Shown here: positions 19,318 through 29,950 of the stretch, piece after piece
Layout: each line of letters opens with the position of its first letter
Numbering within the stretch: the stretch's first letter is position 1
Assembly: GCA_949752735.1 (NCBI GenBank)
Contig: OX457052.1
Coordinates: 32,858,344-32,922,343, forward strand
Source of the DNA: Lumbricus terrestris
Taxonomy: Eukaryota > Annelida > Clitellata > Crassiclitellata > Lumbricidae
Length of the DNA: 64,000 bases
Reading direction: 5' to 3'
Made by a program: the position numbers and the translations under genes
Notes under the pieces: model-generated
The model's input: only the letters and a program-made list of their open reading frames with translations
Databases searched by the model: none
What the model was told of the DNA's origin: nothing

Positions 19318-20038
19318 GGATCGATGGCAGAAAGTCTACTCGCAACGGATGAATGAATGAATAGATTCGAAGTAAATTATAGTGCTGATGTTGTAGCTGC
19401 TGTTGTTGTTGTTGATGAAGATGACGATGACGATGACGATGACGATGCTGACGATGTTGATGATGATCATGATTGGTGATGAGTTCTCTACTCGAAAGCA
19501 GGTTCATTGTCTTTATGCTCTGGGGATTAGATGAGTGAGGTGGTTTCCAGTTGCCTTTCTCACAGACAATTGTGGGTGAGTGACTTGCCCAAGGTCGCTA
19601 CGTATGGTATACGCTTGAGGTAGATTCGAACCTGCGACCCTTCGGTCACAAGGCGACGAACTTACCGCTGCACCACCGCGTTCTACGGATTATGATTTAT
19701 GATTATGATGATGATCATGATTATGATTATGATCATGATTATGATTATGATTATTATTATGATTATGATCATGATTATGATTATGATTATTATTATGATT
19801 ATGATTATGATCATGATCATGACTATGACTATGATAATATGATTATGATAATGATTATGACGACGGTAACGACGATGAAGACGCCACCGGCTGCATTCAC
19901 TGTAATGATACAAAAACGAAAGATTTGCATATATTTCACATCTCTGAATTGTCTTCCTACCTGACTAAATCCAAACAGACTGGCCAACATCAGGATCCGG
20001 AGCATCTCTGGTTCGTTCATGTTCGCAACTCCAGACAT
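12634..20038 (-). CDS. Mucin-like type I receptor with duplicated YxN tail modules (whole gene)
   Basis: Four minus-strand exons (20038-19961, 15140-14727, 13849-13535, 13014-12634) join in one frame, each junction in phase 0, to give about 395 residues. The signal peptide is residues 1-26. The ectodomain (about 95 residues) is Ser/Thr/Pro-rich with three N-glycosylation sequons (NVT, NAS, NLT) and no folded domain. One membrane span lies at about 122-149, followed by a basic stop-transfer cluster RNKKKRERKR. The 240-residue tail consists of two related modules, one per exon, with tyrosines in YSNT, YANQ and YLNA (first module) and YLNH, YANQ and YLDE (second). Y-x-N is the recognised Grb2 SH2 ligand pattern when phosphorylated. 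I know no named family with this layout. A signalling sialomucin or adhesion receptor is my inference. Extra phase-0 exons in the 4.8-kb first intron are possible. Confidence 0.72.
13535..13849 (-). CDS. Exon 3: first YxN module
   Basis: The acceptor is GCTCTGATTTCAG|ACGG and the donor GGCAAG|GTTAGA; 315 nt encode 105 residues in phase 0-0. Tyrosines occur in DIYSNTIEV, EIYANQSE and SSYLNADDI, all Y-x-N. Its acceptor context TCTGATTTCAG nearly repeats that of exon 4, supporting tandem exon duplication. Confidence 0.75.
14497..14702. mobile_element. hAT-type MITE, family A copy 3
   Basis: A 206-bp copy starting CAGGGCTTTTTAAAG and ending TTTAAAAAAGTCCTG, with flanks CTAAAACG and CTAAAAAG matching at seven of eight bases. 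It sits in intron 2 of the mucin-like gene, with its edge only 24 bp from the exon 2 donor at 14726. Confidence 0.9.
14727..15140 (-). CDS. Exon 2: Ser/Thr stalk and transmembrane segment
   Basis: The acceptor is CTATATCTTGCAG|ATAGC and the donor CGTCAG|GTGATT; 414 nt encode 138 residues in phase 0-0. Residues 1-95 are Thr/Ser/Pro-rich, residues 96-123 form an Ile/Val-rich membrane span, and RNKKKRERKR follows as the cytoplasmic anchor. Confidence 0.75.
15193..15692. mobile_element. hAT-type MITE, family A copy 4, split by an insertion
   Basis: The outer ends (CAGGGCTTTTTTTAA and ATAGTCCTG) are flanked by an exact 8-bp duplication GGAAATCT (15185-15192 and 15693-15700). The 500-bp length is explained by foreign DNA at about 15208-15542. 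It lies in intron 1 of the mucin-like gene. Confidence 0.88.
15208..15542 (-). mobile_element. 5'-truncated non-LTR retrotransposon nested in the MITE
   Basis: On the minus strand this ends with TTTCAATAAAATTTATGG and then TTATGG repeats, a non-LTR style 3' tail with a polyadenylation signal. Upstream, a frame ends ISLFKIRLRSHLIAQVV*, like the C-terminus of LINE reverse-transcriptase proteins. It interrupts the MITE after its first 15 bases. Confidence 0.7.
16019..16230 (-). mobile_element. tRNA-derived SINE
   Basis: Reading the minus strand, the head GGTGGTGTAGGGGTGGCG (A-box-like) and GGTTCGAGATTAGAATCC (B-box-like, diverged) is followed by the body word ACCTTGGGCAAGT, the block CGCTTCGGCGTGAAACTC, and a tail AGCGCCTCTGAGTAG...GGGCGCTATAACAAGTGC. 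It lies in intron 1 of the mucin-like gene. Confidence 0.8.
16753..17320 (-). mobile_element. LINE ORF2 C-terminal fragment, interrupted
   Basis: With the 341-bp MITE (16802-17142) set aside, the minus strand reads a decayed LINE C-terminus: RGRPRT-like text, then WMTLEEIIKLTEDRKR, then RNIVHEAANPRIEDG*. This matches the better preserved family member at 18144-18498 (WTGMTLEQITRSTEYRR..., IIHDAANPRHEDG*). Frameshifts and a TGG-to-TAG change show it is a pseudogene. Confidence 0.7.
16802..17142. mobile_element. hAT-type MITE, family B
   Basis: 341 bp with terminal inverted repeats CAGCGGTTCCCAACC and GGTTGGGAACCACTG (one mismatch), flanked by an exact 8-bp duplication CTCTAACG (16794-16801 and 17143-17150). 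It is inserted inside a LINE fragment. Confidence 0.92.
17839..18001. mobile_element. hAT-type MITE, family C
   Basis: 163 bp with perfect 14-bp inverted termini CATGGGCGGAGTTT / AAACTCCGCCCATG. The flanks CCTAAAGG and CCTAAACG agree at seven of eight positions, giving an 8-bp target duplication. The interior is short and G-rich. Confidence 0.88.
18144..18498 (+). mobile_element. 5'-truncated LINE, ORF2 C-terminus
   Basis: A 12-bp target duplication AATCGCTCCCAA flanks the insert (18132-18143 and 18499-18510). The open frame is the conserved C-terminal tail of a LINE reverse-transcriptase protein: LRIAWTAERTNEWVL, RYYGHIIRK, GRGRGRPCTSWMDNI, AANPRHEDG*. It ends in a short GAAGAAGAA tail. The class (RTE/Jockey-like) is from memory of the motif. 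Confidence 0.85.
18905..19313 (+). mobile_element. LINE 3' end with AAT-repeat tail
   Basis: The plus frame reads LTPYIPPRCLRSSNMGLLAEPR then SFxxSAPKEWNLLPLSVR-like text and FKKRLKTHYFSLAF, the usual C-terminus of L2/CR1-like LINE proteins. The 3' UTR runs into about 22 AAT units at 19249-19313, which probably grew from the retroposon tail. Confidence 0.75.
19515..19683 (-). mobile_element. tRNA-derived SINE, variant body
   Basis: The minus strand starts CGCGGTGGTGCAGCGGTAAG with box B GGTTCGAATCTACC and the word GACCTTGGGCAAGT, then a body different from the other SINEs (AAAGGCAACTGGAAACC). The head is the most tRNA-like in the window. It lies in intron 1 of the mucin-like gene. Confidence 0.65.
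19690..19862. repeat. GATTAT-type microsatellite
   Basis: Imperfect GATTAT/GATCAT hexamer and TTA/ATG units, 100 bp from the first exon of the mucin-like gene on its intronic side. Confidence 0.85.
19961..20038 (-). CDS. Exon 1: start codon and signal peptide of the mucin-like receptor
   Basis: ATG 20038-20036 opens 26 codons ending at donor AGTCAG|GTAGGAAG, phase 0. The hydrophobic stretch LRILMLASLFGFSQ follows an alternative in-frame ATG at residue 7, so initiation could be at either. The sequence upstream (plus 20088-20100) contains a TATA-like AATATAAAT word on the minus strand next to GGCGC, which could instead be SINE tail. Confidence 0.62.
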
Positions 20039-20641
20039 AGTGGTATTGGTAGAAAGGAACGCAGCGTAAAGCAGCAGCCGAAAAAATTTATATTGCGCCT
20101 TTTCTTTACGTTACACCGAAGCATTTCGACTAAACAACGAGATTCCAATAATTCAAGAGCCTCCACTGCACCTTCGATGATCACTAGGATAGTAATTCAT
20201 TCCAATTAATATTCATGAGTAGGCTACACATGAATAATGCATGTTTATGTCATGGTTGGTTTGCGCCTGCAAAAACTTGTCAACTAAAACTTCGCTGTGA
20301 GAATAACAAACAGCCCCACCCTTGCACATTTCACTTTACATTTAGTAAGCGCTTTTTTAACCCGATTAAGCAGTGTATCTGTGTTGTCGGAGAAAAGTTC
20401 TTTGCAATGCTCAACAGGTTCGAAAAGTATTGGAGGTAAACGTTACCGGCCCAAGATTTCCTTAACCTCTCTCAACTGAATGGAGTATGACTGTATGACA
20501 ACATGTAGCAGTTGGTCATGAGAATAAAGCGCTACGATGGGCTACGCTGTAGACTTCCCCGAGGGTTGCCCCGTGGTGCCTTCTCATGCATGACTACAAA
20601 CGTCTCACGCTACATGTAAGTAGGCCGACGGACCAAAAGAA

Positions 20642-21078
20642 CCGGTGACACGAAACGGAGTATCCCCCCTGAAATCTATCCGGGGCATGAATTAATCTAT
20701 CCCCCCGGATGGAATTAACCGGTCTATACTATCCGGAGGGATGAACCATTCTATCCCCATTTTTGAAAAATGCGCATAATAAAAAAATGTATGCTGTAAT
20801 CTAAATTTAAAGTGGCTTTAATTGTTTTAAGTGTCCTAGGCAATGCTCAGAGAAAGGTGACTCGAATTTATTTAGTGACTCTGAGTGTTCTTAAGTGGTT
20901 TAAATGTTTTAAGTGCTCTAAAAACAGGGAAAAACAAATTATCTAGACAAGTAGGAATAAACATACCTGGCAGTGTCATTGTTCAAAACAAAGCAGATGA
21001 AAATTAATTTGCAAAAAAATACACGCGAAATTTGGGGGATACAATTAATACGGGGGATACTCTATTTCGTGACACCGG
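20642..21078. mobile_element. 437-bp terminal-inverted-repeat element
   Basis: The left end CCGGTGACACGAAACGGAGT and the right end (reverse complement CCGGTGTCACGAAATAGAGT) form imperfect inverted repeats about 27 bp long, both continuing into a run ATCCCCC. No coding frame. The target duplication is unclear (possibly AAGAA-like), so the superfamily is not assigned. Confidence 0.75.
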
Positions 21079-21350
21079 CAAGAAACCGTAGGAAAATGAG
21101 TCAATAGAAGAGGAAGTATGGTGTTCTATTTTATTTCAATGTATTGTATTTACAATGGGGCACCTGCCTGCAGAGAAAACGAATGAGAAATTTCAGAATT
21201 ATACGTGGACAAGATAACAAAAGTTAGTAAGTGAGTAGATTCCTTTCTGCACCAGCTGACAGACTTCGGTATAGCCTAATGGTGTGCCTGCTCCCTACAA
21301 CGATAACAGATATTTTGATTTACTTTGCGTGGATACCGGTATGACTGCAT

Positions 21351-21497
21351 GCATGCACATACATACGTACATAATACATACATAAGGCATACATACATAC
21401 ATACATACATACATAAATACATACATACATACATACATACATACATACATACATACATACATACATACATACATACATACATACATGCATGCATACA

Positions 21498-21531
<34 letters not shown>

Positions 21532-21740
21532 CATACATACATACATACATACATACATACATACATACATACATACATACATACATACATACATACATAA
21601 ATACATGCATGCATACATATATACATACATGCATACATACATACATACATACATACATACATACATACATACATACATACATACATACATACATACATAC
21701 ATACATACATACATACATACATACATACATACATACATAC

Positions 21741-21771
<31 letters not shown>

Positions 21772-21896
21772 CATACATACATACATACATACATACATAC
21801 ATACATACATACATACATACATACATACATACATACATACATACATACATGCATACATACATACATACATACATACATACATACATACATACACAC
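21351..21896. repeat. Long CATA (TACA) microsatellite
   Basis: About 545 bp of nearly uniform CATA tetramers with occasional GCAT and TATA interruptions. Long open frames on both strands are a trivial result of the repeat. Confidence 0.97.
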
Positions 21897-22621
21897 ATAA
21901 TATATTTAGCTATATGCATAAATACTGATAGATATACTCGAGAGTGAGTCGGTGAAGATGTCATTGGCCTAGAGTGGCAAACCATATCACATGGAATGCA
22001 TTGGTGCGTGAAGCGCAATAACCACGTGACTCGATGAGCACGTGACCCGTGCTTGTTCAGCTGACTGGATCTTCCGGGTTTGTTTGACTCAGTTGAAGGC
22101 CGAGGTCGTAATATTAATTCTGGTCTGACCGTCTATTGAGTCTCTTGCATTTGAATAATTATGCATGTGAACGTGCACAGTGGAATGTTATGTAGACCAT
22201 ACTTTTATTTGCAAATGTGTGTGTGCGTGTGTGTCTGGTAGGCTATAATTAATGGTTGACCAAACCAAAGTGACAACAACATTCTAGGCCTATAGGGCAT
22301 CTTCACATGCCTGCCCTCTGTGTAAGTAAGTCAGCATACATACATACACTTGTTGTGTTCATTCAAGAAGCTACTCAAGAGCGCGGACACTGCATCGGAG
22401 TTTTTTAGTACTTCGGTCAAATTTCTTGCATATAAACTTGCCAACTAGACCTGCCAAATTTTCTGGAGTGAAATTGCTACATGTTTCATTTTCCGGGGAA
22501 TGGTGCGTATTTACATGTATAGAATACAACACATCGCGATTTTTTTATGGGTGAACCCCCAAGAGACGTCTCGATCAGACACCGATACTTACTTACTTAG
22601 ATGCATGTATTTATTAGTCAT

Positions 22622-22950
22622 TCGTTGTAATTGTAATTGTAATTGTAATCGTACATTTATATAGCGCCACTTCAAGACAACTCCTCAGAGACGCTCCCGA
22701 CCTGACACCAAACCACAATCAAAGAGAATGGTTTTCAAACGCTTGCGGAAAAGGGGCAAAGAAAGACAAGGAAGTTCATTGCGGAGACTAATAGGTAACT
22801 TATTCCAAAAAGACGGACCAACCATAGCAAAGCTTCTATGTAGCACTGTGGAAGATCGAGCCCTAGGGACAACCAGGTCACCATGCGTAGCAGAGCGAAG
22901 GAATCTACGGCCGGGGATGGACAGCACAGGTACACAGAGTTCCATAAGAT
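22622..22950 (-). mobile_element. LINE 3' end with ATTACA tail
   Basis: The minus frame ends with VVPRARSSTVLHRSFAMVG, then PSFWNKLP and FRKRLKTILF, typical of L2/CR1-like LINE C-termini. The 3' UTR then reads GGTCGGGAGCGTCTCTGAGG, GGCGCTATATAAATG and ATTACA repeats. This terminal segment is shared with the SINE family. Confidence 0.8.
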
Positions 22951-23084
22951 CATTAGTACATACTGACTATATTCCAACAAACCGCAACAAATCACAACGA
23001 GTTACATTATAGAAAATTCAGCTACTAATTCACTCAACTTCGTGTTCTGTGATTTAAGTCTATAGTCTAAAGATCCTTCTACCT

Positions 23085-23412
23085 GGCTCAAAGGTATTCC
23101 ATGTATCTCTGTGACCTCATCCATCTGCCGACCTCGGCCACTTCTCTTCGCCCGCTGCGCTCCTTTAATCGGCATGATCTCTTCGTCCCGCGAGCTAGGA
23201 CTGCCTTAGCTAAAATGCGTGCCTTTGCTCTCATTGGCCCGGCATTGTGGAACCAGCTTCCTCCTTCAACGTGTTCCTCCATATTAACTGGTGGGCATAA
23301 GGCCTCTTTTCGGTGTCTCAAGACTACTTTTTTTCTCTCTTGGTCTAACGTACTGGAAGCGCCTCTGATTGGTGTGCACTGTGAGAGCCGCTTTATAAAT
23401 TTATAAATACAA
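23085..23412 (+). mobile_element. LINE 3' end
   Basis: The plus frame contains DLFVPRARTALAKMRAFAL and IGPALWNQLPP, then a frame-disturbed end, GAAGCGCCTCTGATTGGTG and CCGCTTTATAAATTTATAAA. Same LINE class as at 22622-22950, opposite strand, degraded. Confidence 0.75.
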
Positions 23413-23924
23413 AAATGATATAAACATTGGAGAACCATATAAACTAAAGCAGGCAATTAATTATTACTTCTAAGGTTGTTGATAAAGTATTGCCCAACAT
23501 TCCGAGTCTCATAGGGACATCGGTTGAATTATTATCATCATCTCCCATATTTTTTTCTTTGCTTATTCTCTTGTCCTCTTCATTAATAATAATTGCTTGT
23601 AAATTGCCTACAGTAATAAGAATAATAATAATAATAATTCATTTCTACGTTGTTCTAGACTCTAAAATACTGTTGATCATTTCACCAAATGTCTGCAATG
23701 TTCTTTAGTCTGCTTTTTTCGAACAGTTGTGCAAACTGTGATAATTAGTTTTTGACCACATTGTTTGAATGTGATGACTAATGCTCGGTCTGGCTGTTTT
23801 TCTGCTCTTCCTAATTGTTTCGTCATGGCTGACTGCACTGGCAATACACGTCTTTTGGGACCGTCTTCAATGCCCCTCTCTTTGTCTGTTTTGTCTATGG
23901 TTGCATGTGACTCTCTGTATGTTT

Positions 23925-24310
23925 GTCTGACTGTGTGTGTGACTATGCGACTCACTGGCTGTGTGCATGTCTGTCTGTCTGTCTGTCTGTCTGTGTGTAT
24001 CTGTGTGTCAGTATACGTGCCTGTGTGTTTGCCAAGTCTAGTTGTGTATGTCTTTGTGCTGTCTGGCTCTTTATATGTCTATCTGTTCGTCTATAGTTGC
24101 AGGCGACAGTCTGTGTGTCTGGGTGTGTATCTATATCTGTCTCTGTGCATGTCTGCCTACCTGTGTGTGTCTCTGTGTGTCTCTGTGTGCCGGTTTATGT
24201 GCCTACCTATTTGGGCACGTGTGTCTGTCTACGTGCGTGCACGAACGTGTGTCTGTGTGTGCGCGTATGTATGTCTGCGTGTATGTATGTGTCTGGGTGT
24301 ATGCATGCAG
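23925..24310. repeat. Degenerate TG/TCTG-rich tract
   Basis: Alternating TGTG, TCTG and TATG units with many substitutions; a decayed microsatellite. Long open frames through it are compositional artefacts. Confidence 0.8.
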
Positions 24311-24774
24311 CTGTTGGTCTTCACACGAGTCTTCTTATTTCTTCTACTCTCTCCCTGTGTGCGATCTTCGCAAGGATCGCACACAGCTGTTTCCTTAACT
24401 GGCTGCCAGAATAGAATTAATGGAGAAAACGTTTTCAATTATGAAATAGCATTTTTTTAAATCAATGATTAATCAAAATTCCTATTTACGATTGAGATGA
24501 ATCAATAGCTGACTGATGAAATGGTCGAACGAACAAATTGAATTATTTGTGAAATAATTGTTATTCTCTAATTGACTCGTGGAGCTTTAATTAAACCAGT
24601 GACTGTACATTATTTTGTACAGATTGCTTTACAATAGTGATTGTACATTATTGTGTACAAATTACTTTGCAATAGTGTTCTTTTCTCGGTCTCGGCTGCG
24701 CTATGTCGTCTGTCTTAATACTATTACCATTACTACAACCATTACTATAGCTATTATTATCCATATTTTTTTAG

Positions 24775-24932
24775 AGCCCGAGGTATATATGATCCCTCAG
24801 GCTTTAAAAACAATAAATAGTAAAAGCTTTTTTTATAGGTTCTCGTCTCCAACGTGCTCAAAGGCGCCTCTAAATGCAACGACATTGAACCGTTGCGTGC
24901 ATATTGACAACCGCTTATTATTATTATTATTA

Positions 24933-25023
<91 letters not shown>

Positions 25024-25178
25024 CATCATCATCATCATCATCATTATTATCAATGCTATTGCTACAGCTGCAGCAGCAGCAGCAGCAGCAACAACAACGA
25101 CAGCAACTGCTACTACCAAAACCAATTACACTTCTAATACAACTATTATCATCATCATCATCATCATCATCGTCGTCG

Positions 25179-25210
<32 letters not shown>

Positions 25211-25220
25211 GTCGTCGTCG

Positions 25221-25254
<34 letters not shown>

Positions 25255-25257
25255 TAT
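24775..25257. repeat. TTA and CAT trinucleotide arrays behind a retroposon tail
   Basis: A unit CCCGAGGTATATATGATCCC (24775 on), also present at 48633 as CCGAGGTATACAGGATCCC, leads into TTA repeats (24919-24968) and CAT repeats (24969-25057 and 25145-25257). The shared unit followed by TTA repeats at both loci suggests a retroposon 3' end. Confidence 0.75.
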
Positions 25258-25439
25258 AGCTGATCAAGACACAGAGAAGCCAATAAACGAGTGAGAATAG
25301 CTAGGAACAAAAATGACTAAAATGACTGACATTAACCAGCGAATAGATGGTTAACTAAATGACTTATTGACACTTCTAAAATAGTCGAAGCCACAGATTA
25401 AGTTACCTATTGACTGTCAGTGGCGATGTCAAAACACGA

Positions 25440-25690
25440 TCACACGACATAATTGAAATGATTTAATGACAATCTCATTTGACGTCAAAACACTATCACG
25501 CGGTTGCAATTAAAATGACTCAATGACAGTTTCAGGTGATTTCAGAACACTAGTGCACACGTTGTAATTAAAATGACTTAATGACAGCTTCTGATTATGT
25601 CAGAAAACACTACTGTACAGCTCCTGCAAATAAAATGACTTAGTGACAGTTGAGACAATGCCTTTCGACGTCACAACGTTACAGAACACA
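25440..25690. repeat. Degenerate tandem repeat, about 57-63 bp period
   Basis: At least four units share AATGACTTAATGACA-like cores at about 25457, 25513, 25570 and 25633, each followed by a CAGAACACTA-type word. A fifth, weaker unit may precede them. It has no coding potential. The core contains TGACTCA-like sequence in one unit. Confidence 0.7.
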
Positions 25691-26105
25691 ATAATTATAT
25701 ATAATTCAGTCTTACAAATGGCTAACGGAATTTACATAATAACGTCCTGGTTCGCTCGACATAATATTCTCCTACGCACAGTACCTACGTAGATCCATCC
25801 ACGCTTCCTTTATCCATTCAGAAGCCCCGCATTTCCCAGGATTCTTAGCGACACGGTTGTCAGTTCAAAATGGCGAACCTGATATAGTCTAGATTTAAAT
25901 TATAACGCTCTGGGTATACTCTCTGAAACGGGTCCACGTGTGAGCGATAATGCAGGCATCAGTAGTTAAATGCCTATTGGCATGTTTCGGCCGTTTTAAG
26001 CTGTTTTTAAGGCTTGCGCAATGATTTAATGAGCGCAACACGCGATTTGCTGTCGGTCGTAGATCTTTATGAGCCGCCAGCAAGTCAACCGTTCATAAGT
26101 CTGCA

Positions 26106-26283
26106 CAGTGCTTGAAGTGTGGACAAATAAGTACCTGGACGCCCCTTATCTTTCCAAAAGAAGTGCCTGGACGCCCCTTACCTTTTCAGTCATTGTTGGT
26201 CAATAAGTGGCTGGACGGCGTTCAGATTTTAAAATAAGTGCATGGACGCCGTCCATGACCGTCCAGCCACACTTTAAGCCCTG
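26106..26283. mobile_element. hAT-type MITE, family D copy 1
   Basis: 178 bp with inverted termini CAGTGCTTGAAGTGTGG / CCACACTTTAAGCCCTG and an exact 8-bp duplication AGTCTGCA (26098-26105 and 26284-26291). Internally the phrase GTGCCTGGACGCC recurs several times. Confidence 0.92.
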
Positions 26284-26449
26284 AGTCTGCATTAGACGTG
26301 CCATTAGCCTAGATTAGCGGTTTCCTTGACCCGAATGGCGGACTGTTTTTTGCGGTGTTTTCTTAATTTAGTTTTCTGATTAATTCCAGGCAGGCAAGAT
26401 GATGGCTTCAATGGAAAAATAATTACGTAAGTTAAATCGCGCAGGGCAA

Positions 26450-26765
26450 GAAAATACGGAAAATAGATACCCAGAATGAATTAGAAGAAGCAAAAAAGGG
26501 AGGAAGAAAGAGACAAGAAAGAAGAGGAATAGGATGATAAGGAGAAGGAGGAGCAGAAGGATGACGAGGAGGAGGAGGAGGAGGAAGAGAAGGAGGAGGA
26601 GGAGGAGGAAGGAAAAGGGGAAGATGGGGTTGAGGGAAGAGGACGAAGAAGTAAAATAAGAAGGAAGAAGACGATTATGAAGAAGAAAGAGATGCTGATG
26701 AGGCTGACGATGCTGAAGGGAAAGTTGAGATGAAGTAGGAGGAGAAAAAAGAAGAGATATAATAA
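26450..26765. repeat. Purine-rich GGA/GAA tract
   Basis: Over 300 bp of nearly pure purine on the plus strand, densest at 26565-26625 (GAGGAGGAGG units). No gene. Confidence 0.8.
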
Positions 26766-26875
26766 AAGAGCGCAGATTTTAAGTTAAGGCAAAGAGTAAA
26801 CGATTGAGAACAGGCTGTTCAGACAAAATGGTTGAAGAATACGAGAGTGAAAGAGAAGCAGAAAGCAGATAGATA

Positions 26876-26910
26876 GATGATATATATATATATCAGCAGA
26901 TAGATAGATG

Positions 26911-26941
<31 letters not shown>

Positions 26942-27261
26942 CAGATAGATAGATGATATATATATATATATATATCAAAAAGGAAAACATGATGCAGAGT
27001 ATAATCCGTAGGAAACTGGGTCTGTTCGGTCACATATGCCGAATGAGCAATGACAGGAAAATAAAGACATTGGTGTTTGGAATGATGGACGGACAAAACA
27101 AAAGAGGGCGACCTCATAGAGAATGGGCGGATGATTTAATAGACTGGTGCGGAACATCACTGCAGAAGCTGAGCCACATCGCACTGGAAAGAGAACAATG
27201 GAAGAACATGGTTAAAATGGCGTCAGACACCTACGGGCGTTGAGCCCACGGTTCATGATGA

Positions 27262-27330
<69 letters not shown>
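26876..27330 (+). mobile_element. LINE ORF2 C-terminus between AT microsatellites
   Basis: A plus-strand frame at about 26985-27243 reads IIRRKLGLFGHICRMSNDRK, KRGRPHREWADDLIDW and MVKMASDTYGR*, a LINE C-terminus of the class seen at 18144 but a different family. It is followed by a CATGATGATG tail that merges into TA repeats (27264-27327). TA and GATA repeats precede it (26870-26980). Confidence 0.75.
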
Positions 27331-28853
27331 GACGAATAGACAAAGACAGACAGACAGACAAATTAGGCAAATATACAGACAGATAGATAGACATACACAG
27401 AAGGAAGCAGATAGGGACAGAGAGAGATACTTGGACTCACATATAAACACACAAAGAGAGGGAGAATCGAAAAGTAAGATAGATGATTATAAATAATCAT
27501 ATAATAGAAAGAGAAATACCACTTCTGGATAATTAAGACATATATAATGTATATACATCCCAAGAAATCTTTTAATATATCTGTAATGTATGCGCATGTA
27601 TTTATATCCTGTATTAGTTAATACACATGTATGCTCATGTATAATGCCTGCACATTGGATCAGTGGTATAGTAAGGCCATGAGAAGAGTTCGTGGATAAC
27701 ATTTGAAATCTTTTCACATATAATATTGTAATCCAGTAATAATAATAATAATATGCAAAATTGCCTGTTCATGGGAGATATAAGATATCAACAAAGAAAA
27801 ACTGTTAATGGCGTCCCGCGAAAAGCTTCAGCGCTGCCGTTTGGTCTACATCCGGTTCCGGTCACGTGATGACAGTGACGAGGTTGTTGGTGACGTACGT
27901 CGATGACGTGTTGGAAATGTGTGCCGCCGTCAGAGTTCTTTGCGCATTCGTCAGAGGCGTGGCGTGCGGCGAGAGTTTTGCGGCTGACGAGTTGGTTTCA
28001 TGAAATGCTGGAATGTAGAAGATATAGTTTTGATTTATAATTATGGAATATAGAATATAAATTTCTGTAGACGTCACGCTTATAATTGTAGTGAACCGTA
28101 AACGCCTAGTACCAGAAAATGTGCATAGGTAGCCCTAACCAGCGGGACTCTGCAGTCCATTCTGGGTTTCCTTTTGTTACCAAGAGTTTTCATGTTTTTT
28201 ATGTGATGCTATAGACCTATTTTGTTTGCTTCTTGGCTCAATAAAAAATTGATTGAAAATGTTGATTGATAGTTGCAGTTAGTCAGAGCTGCAAGCGTAG
28301 CAGTGAGTATTGTCGTGATGCAAGCAAGAAACAGAAACAGATTTTGTCGAGTTGAGGAAGAAATTCTGGAAAAAGCGTGATAATATATTGCGAGTTGAAA
28401 AAATGTTTTTCCACTCCTCTACTAGATGTATTCCAGGAGAATTAAAAATAAAATTGCGAAATTAGTTCATAACAATCTGAGCAGTTGATTGAAGAACTGA
28501 AAAATATCTCCACCAAACGAAAATACTAAAAACGAAATCTTCGAAGCACAGGTAACAGCATAAGCAGTACAAAGACTGGCTAACAACAAAAGTTCAGGCA
28601 ACAATGGAATGACAGGGAAGTTGATAAAAGAAATGGAGGAGATGTCATGATAAATGAGTCGCACAAGATTTGCAATGCTGTATGGAAGATAAGATGCACG
28701 GCAGATGATTGGAAGAAGTCAATTCTTGTCGTTCTTCACAAGAACGGAACTGCTCTGGAATACATTAATTACTAAGTATACAAAGACAGTTGTTCAATGT
28801 TCATCCATTTACTTTCTTACTTATTAGAAATCGTCGAACGACGTATTGGCTTC

Positions 28854-28854
<1 letters not shown>

Positions 28855-28951
<97 letters not shown>

Positions 28952-28981
28952 ATATATATATATCCATCCATCCATCCATAC

Positions 28982-29048
<67 letters not shown>

Positions 29049-29086
29049 ATCTATCTATCTATATATATCCATCCATCCATCCATAC

Positions 29087-29145
<59 letters not shown>

Positions 29146-29380
29146 CATCCATCCATCCATCCATCTATCTATCTATCTATCTATCTATATATCTATATAT
29201 ATATATCTGTCTGTCTATCTATCTATCTATGTATATAAATATGTATCTATGTCTATCTATGTCTATCTATATCTTTCTAAAACTATCTATATCTATTCTA
29301 TTCTATTTCTATCTGTATCTATTCTATATCTACGTCTATCTATCTATCCATCCATCTATCTATCTATTTATCATCGATCT
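28855..29380. repeat. TATC (GATA) microsatellite with ATCC interruptions
   Basis: About 520 bp of TATC tetramers broken by two similar ATCCATCCATCCATACATC segments, near 28964 and 29069, so part of the array was probably duplicated as a block. Open frames here are artefacts. Confidence 0.95.
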
Positions 29381-29407
29381 AGTCATGATAATTGACTGAC
29401 TGACTGA

Positions 29408-29661
29408 CTATCGACAAACCCTGACCATTCGAAGGCCTTGGTGAGTCTCCCTTCGTCGGCCCATCAGGGCCGGATCGACCTGGGCCTGTCGAACTTGGCC
29501 CTGGCCCTGGAGCCCTGAAGACGAGGAAGAGACAGCGAGTGATGAGGGCGAACGGTGATGCTTATCGGTCTTGAAGCTGTTGGGATGCGGCTGCTGCTGC
29601 TGCTGGTCTTGGCTGTCGTTGCCGAACAGAAGCATCGGAATCGCCTCCTCCTGCGTGCACT
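29408..29661 (-). CDS. KCNC: Probable last exon of the Shaw/Kv3 channel (C-terminal tail)
   Basis: The acceptor GTGCTCGTGTCGTAG|AGTGC opens a phase-1 exon of 83 codons to a stop at 29408. The channel core exon ends in phase 1, so the two join in frame, with GAG formed across the junction. The peptide is hydrophilic: ECTQEEAIPMLLFGNDS, a five-glutamine run, a serine run, then Gly/Gln-rich text and a basic end (MGRRRETHQGLRMVRVCR). Such tails in Kv channels are cytoplasmic and usually poorly conserved, so family similarity cannot be confirmed. Additional exons may lie in the 5.2-kb intron between. The assignment rests on phase, strand and position. Confidence 0.5.
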
Positions 29662-29734
29662 CTACGACACGAGCACACAGGTATTTGTCGTACAGTGAAA
29701 TCGTAAGCATGAATTCGTATGGCACTACTTCAAG

Positions 29735-29950
<216 letters not shown>

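Noticed and set aside
21276..22018. Long Met-Tyr-Val-Cys and Tyr-Ile-His-Thr repeat frames
   Set aside because: Trivial open frames of the CATA microsatellite on both strands.
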